50,201 bases of DNA from Verrucomicrobiota bacterium (GCA_016871595.1 VHCY01000007.1:1-50201); one strand, 5' to 3'; counted from the stretch's first letter, positions 17,856 through 26,980 are shown. The notes: generated by a model from the letters alone, not told the origin. Translations and numbers: made by a program.

Positions 17856-19081
17856 CACTCGCCGATGCACCAGAGGTAGTCCTGCCGGTCTGGCGTCGTC
17901 TTCGCCGCCCGCAGGTAAATCCGTCCGCCGGCGATCGAGGGGGAGGCGAGCGCCTCGTCCCCCAGCTTGTTCTGCGCCAAGACCTTCGCGCCGGCCGGAG
18001 AGACTTGCACCACGAAAGTCACTCCGCGCAGGTTCGTCACGTAGACGCGATCGCCGACCATCACCGGGGAACCGTAGAAATCCCGGTCCACCTTCTCGCG
18101 CCATAACTCCGCGCCGGTGTCCGTGCGCCAGCAGACGATCTGACCCGCGTCCAGCACCGCATACAGGTGACCGTCGCGCACGAGCATCGAGGGCACGTAG
18201 ACCCGGGTATTGTTCTGCCAGGCAATCCGGCCGGAACCATCGGCCTCCACTGCCGTGACATTATTCCTCGGATACCCCCCGCTGACGAACACGCGCCGGC
18301 CGTCCGTCACCGCGGTGGTGACACACTCCTCGGTCGCGCCCTCGATTTCCCAGAGCTTGCTCCCGGACTGGGGATCGAACGCCGAGATCAGGTTGCAGCC
18401 GCCCAGGACCACCTGGGTCCGTCCCGCGGCCTGCAACACCGCCGGGCTGGTGTAGTTGGCGATCTTGGGGCGGTCCTGCGACCAGACCGACCGGCCCGTC
18501 GCGCGATCGAGGGCCAGCACCTTGCCGCCGCCGCGATGGTCGGCGCTCACCAGCACGTTGGCCCCGTGCACGACGGGGGAGGAACCGAACCCTTGATGCA
18601 TCACGAAGTCCGCCACCCGCGTCTGCCAGAGCAGCTTCCCCGCCGGGCTGATCGCGGAGGTGTGGATTCCCTTCGCGTTCGGAAAATTCACGAACAGGCG
18701 CTCGCCATCCCAGGCCACCGAGCCGGCCGCGGGATTGGAAAGCCGGTGATTGCCCGCATCGACCTGTCCGCGGTGCACCACTGTATCCCACAGCACGCGT
18801 CCGCTGGCTCGGTCGAGGCATAAGACCGCCTGCTCATCCGCGGTTGAGGTCGTCAGGTAGATGCGATCGCCCACGAGGGTGGGTGAGCTGTGGCCGCGGC
18901 CCCGCAGGGGAACCTTCCAGCGGACCCCGGTGGTCTCGCTCCACTCGGTGGGCACCTTCTGACCCGCGGCGGCGTGTCCATCCGCCGTCGGCCCCCGCCA
19001 GCCAGGCCAGTCGCCCGCGGGCGCGAACGTGCCGATTGCGAGAAAGCAAACCGACGCGGGGATAAGAGGGGAGCGGCGCAT
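17855..19081 (-). CDS. PQQ-like beta-propeller repeat protein, exported
   Basis: 408 residues from the ATG at 19081, which gives a normal signal peptide (MRRSPLIPASVCFLAIGTFA). The body is a series of PQQ/BamB-type propeller blades: repeated patterns such as VGDRIYLTTS, VLCLDRASGRVLW, VLALDRATGRSVW, ISAFDPQSGSKLW, IVCWRTDTGAELW and VGDRVYVTN. The N-terminal WPGWRGPTADG is typical of the large planctomycete/verrucomicrobial family annotated as outer-membrane assembly BamB-like or quinoprotein. No quinoprotein dehydrogenase active-site signature was seen, so a structural or binding role is more likely than an alcohol dehydrogenase. A start at 19129 would bury the signal peptide. Confidence 0.82.
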   Translation of the reverse strand: MRRSPLIPASVCFLAIGTFAPAGDWPGWRGPTADGHAAAGQKVPTEWSETTGVRWKVPLRGRGHSSPTLVGDRIYLTTSTADEQAVLCLDRASGRVLWDTVVHRGQVDAGNHRLSNPAAGSVAWDGERLFVNFPNAKGIHTSAISPAGKLLWQTRVADFVMHQGFGSSPVVHGANVLVSADHRGGGKVLALDRATGRSVWSQDRPKIANYTSPAVLQAAGRTQVVLGGCNLISAFDPQSGSKLWEIEGATEECVTTAVTDGRRVFVSGGYPRNNVTAVEADGSGRIAWQNNTRVYVPSMLVRDGHLYAVLDAGQIVCWRTDTGAELWREKVDRDFYGSPVMVGDRVYVTNLRGVTFVVQVSPAGAKVLAQNKLGDEALASPSIAGGRIYLRAAKTTPDRQDYLWCIGE

Positions 19082-19168
19082 ATGGGGAAGGGGCGAAGGC
19101 AGCGTCGAGCCAACCTTGGCGTCCCGCAAGCCCGCAAAGGGATCGCCTTTCCGGACGAGTCCCGGGGC

Positions 19169-20737
19169 TCACTTTCCGGCGGGCTTCGGGGTCTCAAGGC
19201 GCAGGCGCCCGTGAAGTTCGGCAAGTTCCCGCAGGTAAGCCGCGGAATCGCGCTGCAGGCGTTCGAGTTGCTCAGCCCGGTAGCGCCAGCCCCAGTTGCC
19301 CGCCGCCTGCCCCGGGGTATTGAAGCGGCCTTCCGGACCCAGGCTGAGGAAGTCCTGCAGCGGGATGACCGCGAGGCCGGCCACCGACGCGTAGGCGGAG
19401 CGGATCAGATCCCAGCCGATCTCGCGTCCGCTGACCCGCAGGTAACGCCGCACGTGATCACGGATGGATTCATCGGCGGTTTGGTACCAGCCAAGAGCCG
19501 TGTCGTTGTCGTGGGTCCCGGGGTAGATCACGCAGTTCGCGCGCAGATTGTGCGGCAGGTAGGGGTTCGTCGCGTCCGCGCCGAAGGCGAACTGCAGCAC
19601 CGCCATTCCGGGCAGGCCCGTGGCCTCGCGCAGGGCGTTGGTCGCGGGGGTGAGCAGGCCCAGGTCCTCGGCGATAAGTTTGGCTCCCGGAAGGGCAGAT
19701 TGAACGGCGGCAAAGAAAGGGAGTCCGGGGCCGTCGATCCAACGCCCGGTCCGCGCAGTGGCCGCTCCCGCGGGCACGGACCAGTAGGCCTCGAAGCCGC
19801 GGAAGTGATCGATGCGCACCACATCGGCGAACGCGAAGGCCGCGCGCAACCGGCCGAGCCACCAAGCGTAGCCGCTGGCCGCGTGGGCCGGCCAGTCGTA
19901 GAGCGGATTGCCCCAGAGCTGGCCGTCCGCGGAGAAATAATCAGGTGGCACGCCGGCAACCGCGGTGGGTCGCGAAGTGCGCGGGTCCAGCTGGAAGAGC
20001 AAGGGATTGGCCCATACGTCCGCACTGTCTCGAGCGGTGAAGATCGGGATGTCTCCGATGATCTCGATGCCGGCGGCCGCGGCCTGCGTCCGCACCCGAC
20101 GCCATTGATGGAAGAAGAGGTACTGGAGGAATGCGTGAGCCTCCGTGCGTGGCTCAAGGCGGCTTCGTGCCGGGGTTCTCTGGGCGGCGGCGAAGGATCG
20201 GAGTTCGCGCGGCCATTCCCACCACGGTCGGCCTCCCTGATCCTCCTTAAGTGCCGAGAACAGAGCGTACGCGTCGAGCCACGCTGACTGCTCCCGTCGG
20301 AAAGCCTCGAAACCGACGCCGGAAAGCGGGGGGCGACCTTGTTGGCGCCACCTCTCCCAGACCTGAAAGAGGAGCGGCAGCTTGCGCTGATGCAGCGCTC
20401 CGAAATCCACGTGGCTTTCCGGCAGTTCGCGAAGCGAGTCCAGTTCCGTGGCGGTCAGCCATCCGGCCGCACGCAGGGGGAGAACGTCGATCAGGTAGGG
20501 GTTGCCGGCGAAGGAACTGAAACACTGGTAGGGCGAGTCGCCGAAGCCGGTGGGGCCGAGCGGGCACATCTGCCAGTACCGGATTCCCGCCGCTTGGAGG
20601 AACCGAAGCACGGACTCGACCGACTCCCCCAAAGTGCCGACACCCTGTGTTCCCGGCAGGGAGGTGGGGTGGAGTAGGAGCCCGGTTGCGCGGTGGTCGA
20701 GCCAAGTGAAGAGCGGGGCCGGGAAAGAGGGTGCCAT
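19169..20737 (-). CDS. malQ: 4-alpha-glucanotransferase (amylomaltase)
   Basis: 522 residues, GH77. MalQ transfers alpha-1,4-glucan segments between maltodextrins and helps recycle glycogen or starch breakdown products. Catalytic residues by family alignment: nucleophile Asp310 (ADVVRIDHFRGFEAYW), acid/base Glu357 (LIAEDLG) and stabiliser Asp410 (YPGTHDNDTALGWY). Other blocks are GLLLHPTSLPG, WQMCPLGPTGFGDSPYQ and IGDIPIFTARDSADVWANP. It is a short-type enzyme without N-terminal starch-binding domains. It lies 96 bp downstream of lepB, with an AT-rich promoter-like tract in between, so it probably has its own promoter. Confidence 0.95.
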   Translation of the reverse strand: MAPSFPAPLFTWLDHRATGLLLHPTSLPGTQGVGTLGESVESVLRFLQAAGIRYWQMCPLGPTGFGDSPYQCFSSFAGNPYLIDVLPLRAAGWLTATELDSLRELPESHVDFGALHQRKLPLLFQVWERWRQQGRPPLSGVGFEAFRREQSAWLDAYALFSALKEDQGGRPWWEWPRELRSFAAAQRTPARSRLEPRTEAHAFLQYLFFHQWRRVRTQAAAAGIEIIGDIPIFTARDSADVWANPLLFQLDPRTSRPTAVAGVPPDYFSADGQLWGNPLYDWPAHAASGYAWWLGRLRAAFAFADVVRIDHFRGFEAYWSVPAGAATARTGRWIDGPGLPFFAAVQSALPGAKLIAEDLGLLTPATNALREATGLPGMAVLQFAFGADATNPYLPHNLRANCVIYPGTHDNDTALGWYQTADESIRDHVRRYLRVSGREIGWDLIRSAYASVAGLAVIPLQDFLSLGPEGRFNTPGQAAGNWGWRYRAEQLERLQRDSAAYLRELAELHGRLRLETPKPAGK

Positions 20738-20790
20738 TGCCGGAGTTTTGGTGCCTGGAGCACAACCCGTGCCCCGTCACTCAGCTTAAC

Positions 20791-20818
20791 ATAATATGGA
20801 TTGTGCTAGAACTGCCTA
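20791..20818 (-). promoter_or_regulatory. Putative malQ promoter
   Basis: On the minus strand a TATTAT -10-like hexamer (20796-20791) is preceded, 16 bases upstream, by TAGGCA (20818-20813). It lies in a locally AT-rich stretch about 55 bases upstream of the malQ ATG, in an otherwise GC-rich region. The -35 match is weak. Confidence 0.35.
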
Positions 20819-20833
20819 GCCTGGACCCTCTGT

Positions 20834-22111
20834 TCACTGCGCAGGACCCCAGTGCCGCGTGAACGGGAAATACACCAGAATGGGCCGGCCAACCACGTCC
20901 CGCGCCGGCACCGTACCCCAATAGCGCCCATCGAGACTGTTCGCCGAATTGTCGCCCAAAGCGAAATACTCCCCCGCGCCAACCTTCACCTGCGTTCCAG
21001 GACGCAATAACCCCTCATACCGGTAGCCAACGTGGTTACCCTCCTGGCGCGCATTGCCCGCGAATACCGCTGCGCCCGTGATCGGCACGCCGTTACGCTG
21101 CAATTCGAATCCCTTAATTTCCAGCGTGTCCCCAGGAACCCCCACGAGTCTCTTAATGTAGTACTGATCCCCGTACGACCTCGCCAGCCCCTCAATATTG
21201 CCGGTGCGGAACACGAAACCGCTTCCGACCGCCGGCGGGACGAAATGATAACTCATCCGGTCCACGAACAACTGGTCCCCGGTCAGAATGTCGAATGCCA
21301 TCACCCGCTCGCCCGCTTTGACGTTGCGCCCTGTCCTCAGGAATCGCACCCGGCCGGGTTCCGCCCCGCCCTGGCGCGCCAGCACCCGCGCCAAATCCAC
21401 GCCTCCCGGCTCGTGCGACGGACGCTCGTTGGGGAAAAAGCAGTCGCGCACGGCCCATTCGAAATCGAAATCCTGCGGCACGCGCACGGTGACCGGCCGA
21501 TCGCCGACCACCAGGGTGTACTCCTTGAGGGTGGCCGGCAAAACCAGCCACGTCCGCCCGGAGACCTCGCGGAAAGGAAGTGTCAGCCGACCACCCGCGG
21601 AACCGGCCACCGGAATGAGGACCTCGCCGCTCGTTGGTGCATCAATCCGGAAGGGCTGCGCCCCGAAACTGACGAACCGGGCAGCTTGCGCGAGCAACCC
21701 AGGCTCGTCTGCCCGCCGGGTGAACGCCTCGGGCGTCATCCCGTTGTAGGTCGGCCACATCGAGTTGGTCGGGATCTTGAAGGGCTGCACCACGTAAGTG
21801 CGCAGGCCGAGGATGACCAGCGCCGCGACCAGGAAGAACTCCACGTTGTCCCCGACGGTGGTCTTCGGGTAAATCGCGCCCCCGGTGCGGCGGAGATTCT
21901 CCTCCAGGTGTTCGATTCCCAACTGGAGCTTCTCGGCTCCCGCCCGTGCCTTCACCTCCTCCCGCAGCGACGCGGTCCGCGCCTCGAGCTCCGCGAGCTC
22001 TGCCCCCCCCAGCACGTCTCGTCGGTAGTGCCAGACCTTGTCCGCGATCTCGAGCCAGTTGGCCGCGTTCTCGCGCATCTTGCGGTCCGCCGACTTGAGG
22101 AATCCGAACAT
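20834..22111 (-). CDS. lepB: Signal peptidase I with long N-terminal region and large insertion
   Basis: 425 residues, well over the usual 180-320. Residues 1-85 are charged and helical (probable coiled coil), followed by a membrane segment at about 91-106. Catalytic Ser117 is in KIPTNSMWPT and the general-base Lys320 in YYIKRLVGVPGD. These residues are about 55 apart in E. coli and 203 apart here. Most of the extra length (about residues 125-275) lies between box B and the VDRMSYHF strand, and is predicted by eye to be beta-rich and periplasmic. The terminal box GDNSANSLDGRYWGTV is present. The enzyme cleaves Sec and Tat signal peptides at the periplasmic face. It lies 8 bp downstream of lepA, in a fabD-lepA-lepB run. 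Confidence 0.93.
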   Translation of the reverse strand: MFGFLKSADRKMRENAANWLEIADKVWHYRRDVLGGAELAELEARTASLREEVKARAGAEKLQLGIEHLEENLRRTGGAIYPKTTVGDNVEFFLVAALVILGLRTYVVQPFKIPTNSMWPTYNGMTPEAFTRRADEPGLLAQAARFVSFGAQPFRIDAPTSGEVLIPVAGSAGGRLTLPFREVSGRTWLVLPATLKEYTLVVGDRPVTVRVPQDFDFEWAVRDCFFPNERPSHEPGGVDLARVLARQGGAEPGRVRFLRTGRNVKAGERVMAFDILTGDQLFVDRMSYHFVPPAVGSGFVFRTGNIEGLARSYGDQYYIKRLVGVPGDTLEIKGFELQRNGVPITGAAVFAGNARQEGNHVGYRYEGLLRPGTQVKVGAGEYFALGDNSANSLDGRYWGTVPARDVVGRPILVYFPFTRHWGPAQ

Positions 22112-22119
22112 ACGGGGCG

Positions 22120-23919
22120 CTATTGGTTGCTCTGCAGTACCTTGATGAACGCGTCCGGGGGGATCGAGACCTTTCCGATCTGCTTCATCTTCTTCTTCCC
22201 CTCCTTCTGCTTGTCGAGCAGCTTGCGCTTGCGGCTGATGTCACCGCCGTAGCATTTCGCGGTCACATCCTTGCGCATCTCGCGAACGTTGTCGCGCGCG
22301 ATGATCTTGCCGCCGATCGCGGCCTGGATCGCCACCTTGAACATCTGGGGCGGAATGATCTCCGCGAGGCGCTCGCAGAGCTCGCGCCCCTTGGTCTCCG
22401 CCTTCTCGCGGTGCACGATGCTGGCGAAGGCGTCGATCGGATCGCCGTTGATCAGGATCTCCATCTTCACCAGGTCCGAGGCGCGATATTCGCCCAACTC
22501 GTAGTCCATCGAGCCGTAACCGTGCGTGATGCTCTTTAGCCGGTCGTTGAAATCGACCAGGATCTCGTTGAGCGGCAGCGTGCATTTCAGCATCACCCGG
22601 TTTTGGTCAAGCGTGTCGGTGTGGTCACAGGTGCCGCGCTTCTCCATCACCAGGGTCAGGATGTCGCCCATGCTGGTGTTGGGGATGATGATCGAGGCCG
22701 AGATGGTCGGCTCGCGGATCTCGAGGATCGTCCCCGGATCAGGCAGATTCACCGGGTTGTCGACCTCCAGCACCCCGCCGCCGTGCGGGTACACGTGGTA
22801 GACCACGCTCGGGTAAGTCGAGATGATCTCGACGTCGTGCTCACGGCGGATGCGCTCCTGGATGATCTCCATATGGAGCAGGCCGAGGAAGCCGCAGCGG
22901 AAGCCGAAGCCCAGGGCCACGGAGCTCTCGGATGAATAGACCAGCGCGGCGTCGTTGAGGCGGAGACGCCCCATCGCCGCCTTCAGCTTCTCGTAGTCCC
23001 CGCTCTCCAGCGGATAGAGCCCGCAGAACACCATCGGCCGGACCTCCTTGTAGCCCGGGAGCATTTCGGCCGCCGGCTTGGAGGCGTGGGTGATGGTGTC
23101 GCCGATCTTGATGTCGGCGGTGCTCTTGATGTTCGAGACCACGTAGCCCACGTCGCCGGCGCGCAGGACCTCGACCTTCTCCATCTTGGGGGTGAACACG
23201 CCGACCTCCTTGACCTCGGATTTCACGCCGTTGCTCATCAGGAGCATCTGTTCCCCCGCCTTGATCGAGCCGGAGAAAACGCGTCCGTAGGAGATTACGC
23301 CGCGGTAGGAATCGTAGAGGGAATCAAAGACCAGCGCACGGGTCTGAGGGTAATCCGTCCAGCGCGGGGGCGGCACCCGCGCGACGACCGCCTCCAGGAT
23401 ATCCTCGATACCGATCCCCGCCTTGCCGCTGGCCAGAATCGCTTCCTCGGCCGGGATCGTGAGGATGTCCTCCAGTTGCCGGAGACAGAGCTCGAGGTTC
23501 GCGCTCGGCAGGTCGATTTTATTGATCACCGGGATCACCCGTAGCTTCTGGGAGAAGGCGAGGTGCGCATTCGCGACCGTTTGGGCCTCCACGCCTTGGG
23601 CGGCGTCGATCAGCAGCACCGCTCCCTCGCAAGCCGCCAGGCTACGCGAGACCTCGTAGGAAAAATCCACGTGCCCCGGCGTGTCCATCAGGTTGAGCTT
23701 GTACGCCTGGCCGTCCTTGGCCCGGTACGTCATTGTCACCGGGTGCGACTTGATGGTGATGCCGCGCTCCTTCTCGAGATCCATCGAGTCCAGATGCTGG
23801 TCGGTCATCACCCGCTGCTCGATGGTGTGGGTGGACTCAAGCAGGCGGTCCGACAAGGTTGTCTTGCCGTGGTCGACGTGCGCGATGATGCAGAAATTGC
23901 GGGTGTGGCGGTGCGGCAT
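22120..23919 (-). CDS. lepA: Elongation factor 4 (LepA)
   Basis: 599 residues, standard length. The translational GTPase G-motifs are NFCIIAHVDHGKTTLSDRLL (G1), DTPGHVDF (G3) and VINKIDLPSA (G4); MTDQHLDSMDLEKERGITIK is the switch region. The C-terminal LepA-specific domain includes AKCYGGDISRKRKLLDKQKEGKKKMK. EF4 acts on ribosomes under some stress conditions and during 30S biogenesis. Start is the ATG at 23919; the frame is open further upstream but only over fabD. It begins 1 bp after the fabD stop, and the lepA-lepB order is the common one. Confidence 0.97.
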   Translation of the reverse strand: MPHRHTRNFCIIAHVDHGKTTLSDRLLESTHTIEQRVMTDQHLDSMDLEKERGITIKSHPVTMTYRAKDGQAYKLNLMDTPGHVDFSYEVSRSLAACEGAVLLIDAAQGVEAQTVANAHLAFSQKLRVIPVINKIDLPSANLELCLRQLEDILTIPAEEAILASGKAGIGIEDILEAVVARVPPPRWTDYPQTRALVFDSLYDSYRGVISYGRVFSGSIKAGEQMLLMSNGVKSEVKEVGVFTPKMEKVEVLRAGDVGYVVSNIKSTADIKIGDTITHASKPAAEMLPGYKEVRPMVFCGLYPLESGDYEKLKAAMGRLRLNDAALVYSSESSVALGFGFRCGFLGLLHMEIIQERIRREHDVEIISTYPSVVYHVYPHGGGVLEVDNPVNLPDPGTILEIREPTISASIIIPNTSMGDILTLVMEKRGTCDHTDTLDQNRVMLKCTLPLNEILVDFNDRLKSITHGYGSMDYELGEYRASDLVKMEILINGDPIDAFASIVHREKAETKGRELCERLAEIIPPQMFKVAIQAAIGGKIIARDNVREMRKDVTAKCYGGDISRKRKLLDKQKEGKKKMKQIGKVSIPPDAFIKVLQSNQ

Positions 23920-23920
23920 G

Positions 23921-24832
23921 TCAGGCGGCGAGGTCGGCAAATTCGGCGAAGCTGCGCACTGCCCAGGTCTTGTCGGTGCGCCGGGCCAGACCCGCGAGGA
24001 CGCCGCCGGGACCCAGTTCCCACAATCCGGTCGCACCCTCCGCGACTGCGGCGCGGACACAGTCCTCCCAGAGAACGGGCGAGACGATCTGGCGGATCAG
24101 GGACGACTTGATCGCCGCGGGATCGGAAATCGCTCGGCCGGTCGTGTTCGTGTAAAGGGTACAACGCGGCGCCGAGAACGTTTCCCGCTCCAGGAACCTA
24201 GCGAACGCCTCCCGCGCAGGCTCCATCAGCCGCGAATGATAGGCCCCGGCGACATTCAGCGGCAGCACCCGCTTCATGCCCCGCGCCCGCCCCGCCTCCA
24301 CGGCCGCCGCCACTCGTTCGCGTTCCCCGGAGATTATGATCTGCCCCGGGGCGTTGAAGTTAGCGGCCTCGATCCCGCAGTCCCGGCAGAGTTCGGCCAC
24401 CCGATCCCTCTCCTCCCCAATCACCGCCGCCATTGCGCCCGCGCTCGCCGCGCAAGCCTCCTGCATCAGCCGGCCGCGCTCCGCGACAATCCGCAGGCCG
24501 GAGGCGAAATCGAACACGCCCGCGGCTGCGCAAGCCGTGAGCTCGCCCAAGCTGAGTCCCAGCACCGCGGTCGGCTCGTCCGCGGGCAGGCGGCCGGCCT
24601 CGCGCAGCGCGGCGAGCGTCGCCAGGCCGTGCACGTAGAGCGCCGGCTGGCAGACCCGGGTCTCAGTCAGCTCCGTCTCAGGTCCCTCCTCGGAGATGCG
24701 CGACAGTTCCCAGCCAAGGATTCCGTCCGCCTCGGCGTAAAGTGCCCGGGCGGCCGGGGATGCGGAGCGTAGGGACCGGCCCATGCCAACCTTCTGCGCT
24801 CCCTGTCCGGCGAAGAGAAGTGCCAGTGCCAT
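23921..24832 (-). CDS. fabD: Malonyl-CoA:ACP transacylase
   Basis: 303 residues from the ATG at 24832 (MALALLFAGQGAQKVGMG). FabD moves malonyl from CoA to acyl carrier protein for fatty-acid synthesis. The nucleophile is Ser94 and the partner His199 lies in NVAGAYHSRLM. The nucleophile motif reads GLSLGE instead of the usual GHSLGE, so the His before the Ser is Leu here. QEACAASAGAMAAVIG and NFNAPGQIIISGE are also typical. A GTG/ATG a few codons upstream (24853) is possible but not needed. It is first in the fabD-lepA-lepB run; other fab genes are not in the window. Confidence 0.94.
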   Translation of the reverse strand: MALALLFAGQGAQKVGMGRSLRSASPAARALYAEADGILGWELSRISEEGPETELTETRVCQPALYVHGLATLAALREAGRLPADEPTAVLGLSLGELTACAAAGVFDFASGLRIVAERGRLMQEACAASAGAMAAVIGEERDRVAELCRDCGIEAANFNAPGQIIISGERERVAAAVEAGRARGMKRVLPLNVAGAYHSRLMEPAREAFARFLERETFSAPRCTLYTNTTGRAISDPAAIKSSLIRQIVSPVLWEDCVRAAVAEGATGLWELGPGGVLAGLARRTDKTWAVRSFAEFADLAA

Positions 24833-24876
24833 AGTGGGAAGCCGGCCACACAAACGCCCTCGCGCCGTGAATCCAA

Positions 24877-24906
24877 GCCCGAAAGCGGGCGCCCGGCCCC
24901 GCCGGG
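24877..24906 (-). terminator. Tandem GC hairpins after pilT-like gene
   Basis: Two short inverted repeats lie just downstream of the PilT-like stop: GCCCG/CGGGC (24877-24881 with 24886-24890, AAAG loop) and CCCGG/CCGGG (24892-24896 with 24902-24906). No T-run is present on the minus strand, so they may be only weak termination or folding signals. Confidence 0.3.
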
Positions 24907-24907
24907 T

Positions 24908-26020
24908 TCAACCACGCACGAAAATCCCTCGGAGATTCATCTCCAACTGCGCCGGATTGGGTGAGAAACGCAGGGCATCCGCCTTCGTGACCAGGCCTTC
25001 CTTCCACAAGCGGTACAGATCGCGGTTGAAGCTCCAGTTCGCGGCGTCAGCGCCGCCCTCCAGCAAGGCCTGGACCTTGTCCAGATGCCCGTCCGCCAAC
25101 AGCCCGCGGGCGGTGGCGTCGATGCCGAGCGCCTCGGTCGCGGGGACGCGGCCCCGGGCGTCGCTGCGCGGGAGCAGCTTCTGGCAGAAGAGCCCGCGGA
25201 GCGCCGCGGCCACGGCCCTCCGTGCGGTCGCGGCCTCCTCAAGGGGGAAGAACTCCACCAGCCGAGCCAGCGCCTGCAGGGCGGTTCCGGCGTGCAAGGT
25301 GGTCAACACCAGATGTCCCGTTTCCGCCGCGGTCATCGCCACCTCCAGGGTCTCGCGATCGCGCAACTCCCCAACCAAAATGACATCGGGGCTTTGGCGG
25401 AGCACCGCCTGCAGGCCCGCGCGGTACGAGGTCACATCGAGCCCGATCTCCCGCTGCTGCACCACCGCGCGATCGTCTGTGAAGGCGTACTCGATGGGGT
25501 CCTCGAGCGTGACGATGTGGCAGGGGCGCTGCCGGTTGATGGCATCGATGATCGCCGCGAGCGTCGTGCTCTTGCCCGTGCCGGTGGCGCCGCAGACCAG
25601 CACGATCCCGTCCCGGGCCCCGGCGAAGCCGCGCAGGACTTCCTCGGCGCGACCCAGTCCGAGGCCCTCCAGCTTCGGCACCTCCGCCTTGATATGGCGG
25701 AACACGAGGCTCGTCGTGCCGCGCTGCCGGAAAGCGTTCACGCGAAACCGTTGCGTCCCGGCCGCATAGGCGAAGTCCGCCTGTCCGTCCTCATCCCACC
25801 TGGCGACCAGGGCGGGGGGCGCGGCGTGCCTCACGAAAAACTCGAGTTCCGCGGGGGCGAGCGGCTCCATATCGAAAGGCCGCAGTTCCTCCCCCACCCG
25901 CACGCACGCGACCCGACCCGACTTGAGGATGACATCGCTGGCGCCGGCGGACACGGCTTGGTGAAGGAGTTCGAGGATGAGCCTGACGGCGTCGGCGGGG
26001 AGGGCGCTGGGGTCAGGCAT
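24908..26020 (-). CDS. pilT: PilT/PilU-like type IV pilus retraction ATPase
   Basis: 370 residues from the ATG at 26020; the frame is open much further upstream, but only opposite dapA. Walker A is GATGTGKS (144-151; Lys150), the Asp box includes TLEDPIEY, Walker B is SPDVILVGELRD, and the His box is TGHLVLTTLHAGTA. The N-terminal PAS-like part includes HQAVSAGASDVILKSG. The canonical Walker A GPTGSGKS is altered at two positions but keeps the essential Lys. PilT-family ATPases power pilus retraction for twitching motility and DNA uptake. No other pilus genes are nearby; I cannot tell PilT from PilU by sequence alone. Confidence 0.88.
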   Translation of the reverse strand: MPDPSALPADAVRLILELLHQAVSAGASDVILKSGRVACVRVGEELRPFDMEPLAPAELEFFVRHAAPPALVARWDEDGQADFAYAAGTQRFRVNAFRQRGTTSLVFRHIKAEVPKLEGLGLGRAEEVLRGFAGARDGIVLVCGATGTGKSTTLAAIIDAINRQRPCHIVTLEDPIEYAFTDDRAVVQQREIGLDVTSYRAGLQAVLRQSPDVILVGELRDRETLEVAMTAAETGHLVLTTLHAGTALQALARLVEFFPLEEAATARRAVAAALRGLFCQKLLPRSDARGRVPATEALGIDATARGLLADGHLDKVQALLEGGADAANWSFNRDLYRLWKEGLVTKADALRFSPNPAQLEMNLRGIFVRG

Positions 26021-26061
26021 CGCGAAAAGGAAAGTCGACAGGCTAGGCACCGCTGCTTTGC

Positions 26062-26073
26062 TCGCAAGGTTTA
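26062..26073 (-). promoter_or_regulatory. CCTTGCG box upstream of the pilT-like gene
   Basis: On the minus strand TAAACCTTGCGA (26073-26062) resembles the CCTTGCC boxes seen upstream of rpmI, tRNA-Lys, pal and the sugar isomerase. It lies about 42 bases upstream of the PilT-like ATG, in the 63-bp gap shared with divergent dapA. A TAGCCT 16 bases downstream is a poor -10 candidate. Confidence 0.3.
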
Positions 26074-26083
26074 CCCGCGACGC

Positions 26084-26980
26084 ATGCCCTCCCGACCGCT
26101 CACCGGAACCCTGACCGCCCTCGCCACTCCCTTCCGGGAAGGCGCCGTTTGCCACGAGGACCTGCGCCGGCTGGTCGAGTTTCAGATTCAAAGCGGCATC
26201 GACGGGCTGGTTCCCGTCGGCACCACGGGAGAGTCGCCCACCCTTGATTATGATGAGCACATCGAGGTGATCCGGAGCGTCATCGCCGCGGCACGCGGTC
26301 GCGTTCCCGTGGTAGCTGGGACCGGGTCCAATTCCACGCGGGAGGCGGTCCTGTTCACCCGGCAGGCGCACGAGGCAGGATCCGACGCCATGCTCGTCGT
26401 GGCTCCCTACTACAACAAGCCCAGCCAGGAGGGGCTCTTCCAGCACTTCTGCGCGGTGGCCGACGCCACGGACCGGCCGATCGTCCTTTATTCGATTCCT
26501 GGCCGCTGTGGCATCGAGATCGGGGTGGACGTGGTCGTGCGCTTGCGCACTCGTTACCGCCACGTCGCGTGGATCAAGGAGGCCGGCGGATCCGTCGATC
26601 GCGTCGACCAATTGAAGCAGGCGCTGGGGCGTGACCTCACGGTGCTCAGCGGCGACGACTCGCTCACGCTGCCCTTTATGGCCGTCGGCGCGGAGGGGGT
26701 CATCTCCGTCGCTTCCAATATCCTGCCCCGGGAGGTTTGCCGATTGGTGCGGTTCGCGGCCGCCAATGACTTCGCGGCGGCCGCCCGGCTGCATCGTAAA
26801 CTCTATCCGGCGTTCCGGGCCCTCTTTGTTGAACCCAACCCCGTGCCGGTGAAGTACGCCTTGGCGCGCGCGGGCAAGATCAGCTCCGCCGAGGTCCGCT
26901 CCCCTCTGAGCCCCCTCGGCGCGGCCTCCGTGCAGGTGGTCGAGGGCGCGTTGGCCGGAATGGTGCGTTTCTCCCGATGA
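26084..26980 (+). CDS. dapA: 4-hydroxy-tetrahydrodipicolinate synthase
   Basis: 298 residues from the ATG at 26084. DapA condenses pyruvate with aspartate semialdehyde, the first committed step to diaminopimelate and lysine. Active-site residues align with E. coli at a constant +4 offset: Thr48 (GTTGES), Tyr137 (VLYSIPGRCG) and Schiff-base Lys165 (VAWIKEAGGS). The phosphate-like pocket and SGDDSLTLPFMAVGAEGVISV are typical. It overlaps dapB by 4 bp, so the two steps are translationally coupled. Confidence 0.96.
   Translation: MPSRPLTGTLTALATPFREGAVCHEDLRRLVEFQIQSGIDGLVPVGTTGESPTLDYDEHIEVIRSVIAAARGRVPVVAGTGSNSTREAVLFTRQAHEAGSDAMLVVAPYYNKPSQEGLFQHFCAVADATDRPIVLYSIPGRCGIEIGVDVVVRLRTRYRHVAWIKEAGGSVDRVDQLKQALGRDLTVLSGDDSLTLPFMAVGAEGVISVASNILPREVCRLVRFAAANDFAAAARLHRKLYPAFRALFVEPNPVPVKYALARAGKISSAEVRSPLSPLGAASVQVVEGALAGMVRFSR

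Noticed and set aside
25085-26083. Long 5' extension of the dapA frame, opposite the PilT-like gene
   Set aside because: Homology to DapA begins at the ATG at 26084; the upstream codons are antisense to a real ATPase gene.
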